From Begonia masoniana (Eukaryota > Streptophyta > Magnoliopsida > Cucurbitales > Begoniaceae), in assembly GCA_022432975.1 (NCBI GenBank), contig CM039509.1:42070209-42134208 (forward strand): a stretch of 64,000 nt of DNA, read 5' to 3'. This document shows, piece by piece, positions 11,218 to 20,995 of this stretch (its first letter is position 1; every line of letters begins with the position of its first letter). The notes beneath the pieces were generated by a model. The model did no database searches, had not been told where the DNA came from, and saw only the letters and a list, made by a program, of their open reading frames with translations. The position numbers were made by a program, and so were the translations under genes.

Positions 11218-11745
11218 ATGAGGAGGTGTAGAAATAGACAAACATCAGGCACTCTAGATAGTCAAATTGCCGGAGGCGAAATTTCAATAGATAATAGAGA
11301 TTCCATGTTTCAAATTAGATGTTATTGCAACGTAAGAGCAGGAATGCGAACATCATGGACACAGAAGAATCTTGGACGAAGGTTTCTTACTTGTTTGAAG
11401 CTTGAGGTAAATTTTTATTCGTTGTCATAATTGATGTATAAATTTCTACTGTAAATAACGGTTGATACTTTTCAGGGTTGCGTAAGAGGATGCAATTTCT
11501 TTTCTTGGTACGACGAACCATTAGGAAAGAGACAGAAGAATGTGCTTAACATTTTACAATCTAGACTCGAAGAAGCTGAAGCAAGAATCGCACATGCTGA
11601 ATCAAGACTTAGCCAAGTTGCAAGAAGACTCGAACAAGCTAAGTCAAAGAATACTCAACTGCAGAGGGATAGATTATGTTTATTGGTATTATGGGGTCTC
11701 ACTACTGCATTATTGTTGATCAATTTATATCAATTGTTTTATTAG
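11218..11745 (+). CDS. GRF zinc-finger protein with coiled coil and C-terminal membrane anchor, carried by the MULE
   Basis: Two coding exons join cleanly: 11218-11406 and 11476-11745, intron 69 nt with GTAAAT...TTTTCAG, both phase 0, giving 152 residues. Residues about 30-75 form a GRF-type zinc finger (CYC, then LGRRFLTC, then CNFFSWYD). Residues about 85-125 are a heptad-like helix rich in E, A, R and Q. The C-terminus is a hydrophobic segment (LLVLWGLTTALLLINLYQLFY) that would span a membrane. Small proteins of this plan are common in plants, and their role is unknown; the GRF finger is a nucleic-acid-binding motif in other proteins. It lies just inside the left TIR, which appears to provide its first exon (acceptor ending at 11199). 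The frame is intact although the partner transposase is dead. It may be a second MULE gene or a captured host gene. Confidence 0.78.
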
Positions 11746-12029
11746 ACTCGTATGATAATAACTATGTAAAAGGTGATGTCTGTATGATGCAACCTCGAGT
11801 TTGATGCTAATTAATGGAATTCGCTCAGTTGGTAGAGGATAAATTTTTTTGATCCAACCTCATGAATATCTTGCCGAATTCTTGCTGTAAAACTCTATCC
11901 TGTTTCATTGAATTATGCAGCAAAAGTTGAAGTCTTTCTCTTCCTTGTTTTATTAATGTCGATAAAGCTAATTGAAGTTGAGAATCAATCGACAATTTGT
12001 TACCGTTGGTGTTATATGATAGCTGTTGA

Positions 12030-12290
12030 AATACGTTCTGGTCGACATCTTCTATAGTATGGTCGACACTTTAATCTTTTCTGTATCCATCGATCGACAC
12101 CTGTATATCTCGGTTGACCCTTGAATTCGCTCTGTTTGCACAGGTCGATCCTCATGGTCGACACTTCACTCTTCTCTGCATTCACCGGTCGACACTTGTA
12201 TATTACGGTCGACACTTGAACTGGCTCTATTTGCATAGGTCGTTATTTTACGAAGGAAGTGTCGACCGCTACTGAGACAAGTCAACACCT
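12030..12290 (-). repeat. Inverted GTCGACC minisatellite upstream of ORF3
   Basis: The reverse complement reads as units with the core AAGTGTCGACCGNTGNATACAG, closely matching 16490-16870 in the partial LTR over several hundred bases, including the shared end ACTATAGAAGA. GTCGAC occurs repeatedly. It is the counterpart of 5967-6063 in the first element. Confidence 0.82.
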
Positions 12291-12729
12291 CCGCAATCTG
12301 TTTATTTATTTTATGAAGAAAGTGTCATTTGAAACTCTAACCACACCTCTCTTTCAATTCTCTTCGGCGATTTTCATTTCATTCCAAATCTTTGCCTATT
12401 TTCTTCCTGTAATCATCTCCTCTCTTCCTTCTAAATCTCCAATGGCATTAGCTTCTCGCAGCAAACTCGACGTTCACAAGAGGAGATCAAAGAACGCTAC
12501 TCCAGCGACTAAAATAGAACATCAACCTACGTGGCCTTCTCCTTTCTTCAAAAATTCTGACTCTTTGAAGAGGTATCAAGATGATTTTCAGTTCACGCCT
12601 CTTATCTTAAGTAGAAGAGTGGAATTCCAGGAATTATATAGTTTAAATTTGGTAGAGCCATTGAAGGCTTTGGGATTATATGATTTGTTCGACTGTGATA
12701 ACCCTTACTATGAAACTCCAGTGAGAATG

Positions 12730-15110
12730 TGTAACAACTAGCACGTCGACAGGTAATTATCCTGTAAATAATTTTGGGGTGACTTGTAGAATGTGAAAAT
12801 TTACGGGTCTTAAGATGACGGGTATTACGTGTTTTAAGAGGAAAATTAGGTAATTGCAAGAATTGTAAATAAGTTAATTTTAATTGATATAAGTAGAAAA
12901 TGGAAAGTCTAAAACCCTCACAAAACCTCTCCCTCCACTTTTCAGCCGACTCCTCTCTTTTTCTTTACAATTTCTCCTTCCCTTTAGCGACTCCCCTTTC
13001 GCGCATCCACAGCTTCCTCGCAACTGATTCTTCCTTTTCCGTTTTCTTTAAGATTCAATCCCTAGGTAAGATTTTAAGTATTTTGGACAGTTAACCTCAA
13101 TTTTTGGAATTCTCATTGGTTCGGGTTTGAAGTTCTAAGGCTTGAAAATGCTAGAGTAATGTTAGTATTTATAGGACTGTTGTATCATTGGCTTAGATGT
13201 TGGAATGTAGGATATTATTGATGATGAGTTGATAAATACTGAATGTTGGTTTAAGTTTTGAAGGATGAAGGATTTAAAATGCCATTAATGTTAATGAAGG
13301 TTAAGCTCTGCACACTAGGTGCTTAGCGAAATGCCTTAGAGGTTTAAGCTAGATTCTAGGATAATTTCTTTAGCTAAGATTTTACCAGTTTTGAGTTTAA
13401 ATTATTCAGGATATATTTAACATTGAAGTATGAAATCACGGCATTGCTAAAGAGCCCAGGTAAGTGAGTGTGCTAGGTTTCTGGCCTTTAAGGCCCTACA
13501 TCACAAGGGTACTAGGAAATCTGTATTGATGATGCTTAATGATTTATGGATGACCGAGTTATGTTATGTGATGTTTTGATAGAGTTTATGAAATCGTCTG
13601 TTCTGGTATGATTCTTTCCATAGTCTGATGATTTAAGTGCATTCATGTTCCTGCATCATGATTTGTCTTCTAAGAATACAAAAATGTTTTATGTACATGC
13701 TCCTTTTATGAATGAGATATGAATATGAAATGTATGCAACCATAATTAAGTGAGGGTCATGGTGGTTTGGCCATGTCACTGTCCAGAAATTGACCAAGAA
13801 CTCTGTCCGAGAAGATCAAGTACACGCACATAAATGAACGATGAACAAGAACATGATTCCCATGATATGATCAAGAACACGAACAAGAACATGATTCCCA
13901 TGATTTGAATAAAGAACCTGAACATGATTTTATTGTGTATGCATTCATGAGTATTTGTGTATATGTTGCACTCCTTACTAAGCATTAGGCTTATAGTTTA
14001 AACTTTATGATGTAGGTGACGAATTGGAAGGTGAGGACTTCAAACCGAATGATGATATTTAAGTTTGGTTGCTGGATGATGCTCATGGCGTGAATTTTGT
14101 GGCTGAGGAACGATTTTAACCCGTGGAGTGTTGCTCGTAGCATGTTTTAGTAAGGTCTATGAGATTGAAACATAAGTATGATGAAGTTTTCTTATGATGA
14201 TAAATACTGGGATTGTCTGTTATAGTTTCGTGTTTAAAGAAGATTTTAAGACTAAAGATTTATCTATTTTCCGTAAGTCTTCCGCTACGCATGTTTAAGT
14301 TTCATGAGTAGAATGGTTTCCATTCAAAATGAAATGTAAAAAAAAAAAAGGAATTTAAGTAGTCTGTGGACAATAGAGTCTATTGACGAATAAGTCTAAG
14401 TAGTCCATGGACACTGGGATCTGTGGACGAAAGAGTTAAGTAGTCTGTGGACGCTGGAGTCTGTGGACGAAAGAGTTAAGTAGTCTGTGGACACTGGAGT
14501 CTGTGGACGAAAGAGTTAAGTAGTCTGTGGACGCTGGAGTCTGTGGACGATGAGTCTATGTAACCCGTGAGTGGAGAAGTCACGTGAACCGTGGACATTA
14601 AAGTCACGTGGGTAACACATGGTCTGAGCGGTAGATGTATTCAGTGGATGTGAGCGGTAGATGTCGTCTGCCGAGTTAATGAAGTTACGTGGGTAACAAG
14701 TGGTCTGTGGACGATAGACTTAAATAAGTCTATGGGTACTGGTCGGTGGACGTTGTTGACTGGGCAGACTGTAGACGATAGCTTCTAAGTAGCCCGTGGA
14801 CGATAAAGTCGTCTGATTTTGCAGACGAGAATATTGCCCGACTTGTGTCGTTCAACTCTGTGGACGAGTACGACGTCAGGAATATGAAGGAGTTGAGTTC
14901 AGAGAGTTAAAGGTTTTAGCCGTTGTTATTTAAGTTATATGTTCGCGAGTTTTCAAAAATATATATATCCTTAAATGATTTATGATCCGAGTCTAGGATT
15001 TATGGTGTCAAGAAGAAAATTGAAGATTTTTATGTCATGGAATGAAACTAGAAGTAAATGTATGTCAAGGCAATACTCGTGGCGGCCCTGACTGGGTTAG
15101 GGTTGTTACA
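12730..15110 (+). mobile_element. Solo-LTR-like unit E (2381 bp), in ORF3 of the SIRE-like fragment
   Basis: It begins TGTAACAAC and ends GTTGTTACA and is flanked by the perfect 5-bp duplication GAATG (12725-12729 and 15111-15115). TG...CA ends and a 5-bp duplication fit an LTR left by recombination. Internally it shows a pyrimidine-rich segment ending at donor CCTAG/GTAAG (13065), a 50-nt candidate exon at 13410-13459 between ATTCAG and GTAAGT, and a short open block at 14006-14062 (TAT...TAA). These match the same order in units A, B, C and D. No internal retrotransposon genes are present. Confidence 0.8.
14352..14900 (+). repeat. GTCTGTGGACGA minisatellite in solo LTR E
   Basis: Roughly 40-bp units of the type GTCTGTGGACGAAAGAGTTAAG recur, three of them nearly perfect at 14430-14550, then degrade. 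They lie 0.2-0.75 kb from the unit's 3' end, the position where units A, B, C and D carry unrelated palindromic arrays. Confidence 0.85.
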
Positions 15111-16253
15111 GAATGTTTTATAAAAATTTAGAACAATCTCTGAGGCCTCTTAAAATTGTTAGTTATGTATATGGAAAACACATAGAGATAACCTCACATT
15201 CACTAAATATTATTTTAAAATGTGAATTTAACAATGAGGCCGAAAGATATTATGAGGCAACTAAGGGCCATCACTTTATGGGCACCAGTGAAGGGACTGA
15301 TTTTTTAAGAATGATTGTTAAGGATCCAAATCGATCCCTTCCAATGAAGCTGAAGGCTAATGACTTGAACGTGCGTGCAAGACTCATCCACCACATGATC
15401 ACGTACAATCTTTTACCAAGAGATGGACACAGAGATCACATTAGTGGGATGAATCTCTATGTTCTATATAAAATCTATCGAGGAGAACCATTCAATGTGG
15501 GATACATCATTTTGAAACAGATGGTTCAAGTCTTCAGCAATGTATCGAAATCTCTTCCCTTTAATCTTCTTCTAATGAAAATTTTTGAGATTAATCGAGT
15601 CTAAATTCCAGATTCTGAAACCCCATTTCTTCTGAAGAAAACTTACACCTATACCAGATCCTCTCTAGTAAGACTGAGGATAGGACTCAATGCTACAAGG
15701 GATTGGATTTTTAAAGGAGCACAAGGTTGTGCACCTGGAGCTGGACCATCTCATATGGAAGTGGACGAGGGTGGTCACGGACCAAGACAAACTCTTGAAC
15801 CCCACTTCAATGCAACTAGAGGGACTCTCTCTAACCTTGAGAAAAGAATCAACACTGTGGAAGCGAGTGTAGCCAGCATAGGCACCGTCATTGAATCCCT
15901 TAAGGACTTAGTATAGGATCGTTTTGATCGGATGGAAGTTGAAGTGCGTCAGGAATTCATCGAGGTTCATCAGCATCTTGACTATCTTCAAGATTATTGG
16001 GATGGGGTAGAATATTCTCCAGCCGATCCCAGTGTCCCTCCATCTGAGTGATATTTTTTTTGTGATTCTCTTAGTTTACGAGTGTCCTGGTTCGTCTGTA
16101 ATCATTGAATATTGGTATATGTTACTTATTTTTTCTAGTACTTATCTATATCTTTGTTTGGACTAACTTTTTGCAATGTTTGAAATTTATTTGAGATAAG
16201 TATGGAGAGTGTGAAATCAATTTATAATTTGTCATCATAAAAAAGGAGGAGAT

Positions 16254-16925
16254 TGTTAACTTAAAATAAGTTTAATATTAATGTATTTTTGATGATATTT
16301 AATTAAAATGTGTTAAACGGTAATATGGTTTTGATGATGATGTTTGATAAATTGATTAACTTAAGAAATGAATGATTCTATAAGTACCTTAACTAAGAAT
16401 GCTCTTGAAGAAGGGTATTTAGTACTAATGAGGTTTATTAAGTGTGTGATAGTCAAAAGGAAGAAAAACCATTTCGAAGTGCTTCAACTGTCGACAGGAA
16501 TGCACAAGTGTCGACCGTTGAATGCAGAGAAGATTGAAGTGTCGACCACGAGGTTCGACCGATGGAAACAAAGAAGAAACAAAAGTCAACCGGGATACAC
16601 ATGTGTCGATCAATGGAAACAGAGAAGGAACAAGTGTTGGCCGGGATACACAGGTGTCGACCGATGGAAACAGAGAAGAAACAAATGTCGATCTGAAACG
16701 TCATATGTCGACCGAGTTTGGAAAGTGTCGACCCCCAAGGATCGACCGATGCAAACAGAGTCAATTCAAGTGTCGACCAGAACATGAAGGTGTCGACTTG
16801 TGCAAACAGAAGCAATTCAAGTGTCGAACGATGAATACAGAGAAGATCAAAGTGTCGACCACACTATAGAAGAAATTGACCGGAACTTATTTGAACGGTA
16901 ACAAAGTGTCAACCAATTTTTAAGA
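16254..16925 (+). repeat. Partial 3' LTR of the SIRE-like fragment with GTCGACC minisatellite
   Basis: It starts TGTTAACTTAAA after a polypurine tract and parallels the first ~0.2 kb of the LTR at 8668. Its minisatellite (16480-16870) uses the core GTGTCGACC instead of CTGCCGATGG. The LTR breaks off after the array, so the U5 part is missing. Confidence 0.8.
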
Positions 16926-17389
16926 CAAGCTTATTTTAAACTCATTAAACTTGATGCTTATTCAACAGATGTTAAAAATGCATCTAAAACATCATCCAAC
17001 AACACATTAATCTTAAACTCATTTTAAGTAAACATAATGCTTATCCGACAGATGTTAAAAATGTATCTAAAACTACATATCCATAATAAAAATGTCCATA
17101 ATCGAAATCACATCCAACTCCATTCCATAATCACATCTAACTACATATCCATTATCGAACATTATAAAATACATGTCTGTAATTCATATCCATAATAAAA
17201 ATCATATCTATGTCTATAAAATACATATCTATAATTCATATCCATAATAAAAACTATATCCATATTCATATCAACATCAAATTCATATTAGCATTACAAG
17301 ATCAGCCTCTGCAAATGCCTGTTTGTACTGAAGACTCCTGCATGATGTAAACAATTAATTGTTAACAATAATTAAGTACGATGTAACAA
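16926..17389. other. AT-rich MULE interior downstream of the transposase
   Basis: No gene seen. It holds short tandem-like repeats (ACAGATGTTAAAAATG at two places about 80 bp apart; several CATATCCATAATAAAAA copies). It is probably the 3' end and flank of the minus-strand transposase. Confidence 0.5.
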
Positions 17390-18400
17390 ATTGGAAAAGA
17401 GAAAAAACATTACTAACTTGGGTTCCGATTCAAGCTGCAGAAAAACCAAACAAAGTTGCTCTTCCTCGTGATGTTGAGGCACTGGCTTCCATGTTAGAAT
17501 CAATGGTTACTCCTTTGCACGTTCTAGCATTATGGTTCAGACCCCGACATTTACTACACTTAATAACCTTACGCATTTTGCCCAATTTACTCTGATCTTG
17601 AGGTTCATTAACATCCCTCGTTCTCTTCTTTTTCGGCCTCTCAGGTGGTCTATTCACAATCGGTAGCTGACCATAGCTGAAGGTGGCCACATGTCTAAGC
17701 CATTCATTGGATGTATGAACTGTGAATATATTGTCAAATATGTATGCCGATGGTAGCAACGATCAATGTACGATTCAATGTCTCTTCTTATGAATGATAT
17801 GCATGGTACAACATGAACACATGGTATGCATGCGAGCTGCCACCGGTTACAACTGCAAGTAGCGTTGGCTAAGTCAACGACGAATTGTTGATTGACATCA
17901 CTAATTTAAAATCTTTAACCTCCACCTCAGGTTGCACACCAATTTTTAGCTTCATCTCGTAGTTTGACCAATTTCTTTCGTATCTGATGGCATAGTAGTC
18001 CATTTTGTTGCTCCATTTGTTCATGCCTCTTACAAATTCTTGCCATTATTGTCGTTCTTATCATTTCTATCATGGTCACAATCGGCTTATCACGTGCTGG
18101 TAAGATGAAGGCGTTGAATGACTCGCTCAGGTTGTTCAACGTTAGCTCACACTTCGATCTGTGACTGAAAGCATGTCTACACTAGTGTTTCACATCATAC
18201 TCTGCAAGATATCTATATGTTGCTTCATCAAAGCTCCGTAGCCTCTTCATTTCTTTCACAAACATTTCACGTGTTGTCGCAGTTGAAGCATTCCACATAA
18301 TCTCTTTGTAGATTTTTTTGCGAAACTTCTTCTTGAAGTTTGCGTACATATGACGTACGCAAAATCAAAACTCTGCATCTGGTACATGTTTTCAAAGTAC
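17390..18400 (-). pseudogene. MULE transposase, C-terminal half
   Basis: Read on the minus strand, this continues the transposase that begins at 30372 and is broken by the LARD element at 18406. It holds the C-terminal part of the MULE transposase domain (NNLSESFNAFILPARDKP) and the SWIM/zinc-knuckle region ending in CSKCRGLNHNARTC at about 17514-17556, a hallmark of MuDR proteins. At least two in-frame stops are visible before the knuckle (one just inside the break, one shortly before NNLSES), each a single-base change from an expected codon. MuDR-type transposases cut at the TIRs and insert with 9-bp duplications; this copy cannot be translated. Confidence 0.85.
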
Positions 18401-18405
18401 TACTT

Positions 18406-19511
18406 TGATGGGCTACGGGCCTGCAAATGGGTAGAAAAACATGCAACGGAAGACTTGAAAAGCAACAACAGATCGGTGCTCGAAGACACCCAAAAACAGA
18501 CGCGAAATCAGACGACAAACAGAGGAGAAAACACGAAAATGGAAAGATGCATTCAGTGATGTGGGTGAGTGAACAAATCGGCTTCTTTGCCACAGAGAAG
18601 ACCGATAAGGGGAGGGAAATGAAAATGGAGGTGAATGACCCGTTGCTGGCCCAAAAGCTATCGAAGCTTCGGGTGAGAAACTCATCCTTGCCAGGGACGA
18701 TTTCACAGCGCCGGGAACAGGATTTCATCCAGCTTTGCCTCACTGCCAACTCAAGAATGAGCGACGAGAGGGAGAGGAATAAGAGCTACTCCGAGCATCC
18801 CAAACTCGGAAAGCAATTCTATGTAGCCCTCAGGCGACGAACACCGGCTACGCACCAGAGAACCTCTCGGGTTTCTCTCAGCAGAGGAAAAACTCTCTCT
18901 TTGGTTTCCAAAAATTTGAATCAATAGCTTAAAAAATTACAGAGCTACAAGGGGAGCTAAATACACCGAAAAAGAAAATGGAGACTTCTGGCGAGGGCGA
19001 CGGAATGCGGCTGTGCAGATGACCGTTGGCGAAGAAGGATATAGCCGTTGGCGTGAATCGACTGAGGAGTTAAGCAGCAACAGTGAACCAGTTTTGGTCT
19101 TTAGGCTGAAGGGCGCGAAGCGGTTCAGCTTTGTTTCTCCTTGGTTTGGCCGGTTCACTTGGTTCAGTCCGGTTTAGCTTGGTTCCTCTCTTGATTTGGC
19201 TAGTTCAGCTTGGCTCCTCTCTTGCTTTGCCATCCTTTGAAGAGTATTACAAAAATATACATTATAAAAGGCTAAAGTTTGCCAATTAACGAGTTTTAAA
19301 CAAAACTAAAGTTTCTTAAAAATATATAATTAAATACAAGGCTCGTTTACACAATTTGAATTAAAGGAAAACAAATTCCCTCTTCATTAATTCTTCCCAA
19401 GCCTTGAGAATCCATTTAGCTACAAAATTCCACAAGTCCATTAGATATAAAATAAATAATTAATTACATACCTTGACTTGTGCACGATGGATCGAGATCG
19501 TGGGCATATTA
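18406..19511 (-). repeat. 3' LTR of the LARD-like element (1106 bp)
   Basis: Near-identical to 25355-26084 plus 28569-28944. On the minus strand it runs TAATATGCC...GCCCATCA; the other copy starts TGATATGCC, so one terminal base has mutated. Open frames inside it (for example 166 codons on the plus strand) are present in both LTRs but resemble no protein, and I do not call them genes. Confidence 0.92.
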
Positions 19512-20995
19512 TCCCCTCCCGGTTCTTGAGGATTTGACCTCAAATCCAATGGTTGAATATTATGGAGGATGTTACAACACTTAGGATAAAAATTCTAACA
19601 AAAATGCTTAAGCAAGCAATCCATAATAGACACAAAAATAGTTTTCCTAAAGTTGAAAATCATTTTACCATCCACAATGGGCTCAAAAATTTCAAGATTA
19701 ATTGTTCATTTCCACAATTTAGAGACAAGCATACATGATAATGACATAAAATTCGTGCAAGAATAATTGAACAATTTCATTTTCTAGCTAAGCTATCAAT
19801 TCAATAGGGAACCACAAATATGAAAATTACCATTTTAAAAACAACGCTTAGTTCACCCAATTTTAAATTCATCAAAAGAATAAGAGTTTAAAATCAAACT
19901 TAGCATAAGAATAAGTCTAAATCCAAAACTCAAAGAAATAATTTTCTACTAAGTAAACGAGCTAGGATTTATCATTTAAAATCAAGAAAACAAGTGGTAA
20001 CAACAATTTTAGATCGCAAAATTCTTCTCCTAGTTCTTTCAATCAAATTTAAATCAAGCTTAGACAAGAGGTATTAACATAAGATCCAATTATAGTAAGA
20101 ACATACAAGAAGTTGATCTCAAACATATAATTCATCCAATCAACCTACTATTCAACTAATTCAAAAAGGAATTCAAGTAAGGTTTCATGGCACATACCTT
20201 GCTGCCGGAAATTGTTCCAACTCCTTGACTTATCCATAGCCAATGCTCAAAATGGAGTGGAAAGCTAAACAAACCTCAAATGGTCTTCTCCTTTTCCAAT
20301 CATGAAAACAAGAAGGCAAACAATATGCATATATTTTGATTTTACATTTACCTTGGCCAATAACAAATCAACTAATTGACCAAGCACTAGATATCAACAA
20401 AAGAAGCAAACTAAAATTCAAAAGGGATGACACATTAAATTGATGCAATCAAATAAGAGATTTCAAAACAGAATTTTCTAGCAAAAAAAATAAATAGAAT
20501 GGCCAATTGCTATTTAATCCTATGCAAGTTCATTCATGCTTTTCAATCTAAATTTAACTTAACATCAAGGACTCTAAAAGACTTGACACTAAACACATTT
20601 AGACACACAAGTTAAAACACATGCTAAATTGATTTGGAAAAATCTAAAACAACACAACAATTTTCAGCAAAAGAAAATCAACATGAAAATTCAATTTTAG
20701 CATTTCATTTTCTAATCCATTCTCTATGTAAATTAATTTTGCCAACACATCCTAACAACTAAACATGGTGCTACAAACAGAAACAATCATCCATAAACAA
20801 TCTCCTAAACAAAAGAAAATTAAGACTTAAAAACACAACATTAGAACATGCTTTTATTTAAGAATAACATCCCGAAATTAAACAGATATGGGCCATGGTT
20901 CATTCATGCTAGCTAATCAGAAACATGAGGTTAATATGGAAAAATCATATCGAATAATATCATAGTAATGGAATCCAAATAAATAGCAAATCCAA

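Larger units (their letters stand above)
12442..16051 (+). pseudogene. SIRE-like ORF3 split by a solo LTR and further decayed
   Basis: The first part runs from ATG 12442 to the insertion at 12729. The reading resumes after the solo LTR from 15111 (duplicated GAATG) to a stop at 15601. The halves align with the two sides of the ORF3 domain at 6241-7095 (DDFQFTPLILSRR before the break, VYGKHIEIT and ARLIHHMITYNLLP after). A third piece, about 15731-16051 in another frame, encodes an acidic/glycine stretch and a helical tail, with an internal TAG near 15914. Insertion, frameshift and stops make it non-functional. Confidence 0.82.
11985..16925 (+). mobile_element. Truncated second SIRE-like element inside the MULE
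   Basis: It retains only the segment upstream of ORF3, ORF3 itself, a polypurine tract (16238-16251) and the first ~670 bp of a 3' LTR (TGTTAACTTAAAATAAG from 16254). gag, pol and the 5' LTR are missing. Both ends stop close to inverted minisatellite arrays, so the remnant is itself bounded by imperfect inverted repeats (11985-12290 and 16480-16925). End positions are approximate, and no target duplication was found. A solo LTR is nested within it. Confidence 0.7.

Noticed and set aside
18427..18927. 166-codon frame in the left LARD LTR (and 143 codons at 25376-25807)
   Set aside because: It is present only because the LTR is duplicated, lies antisense to the element, has basic low-complexity composition and resembles no protein.
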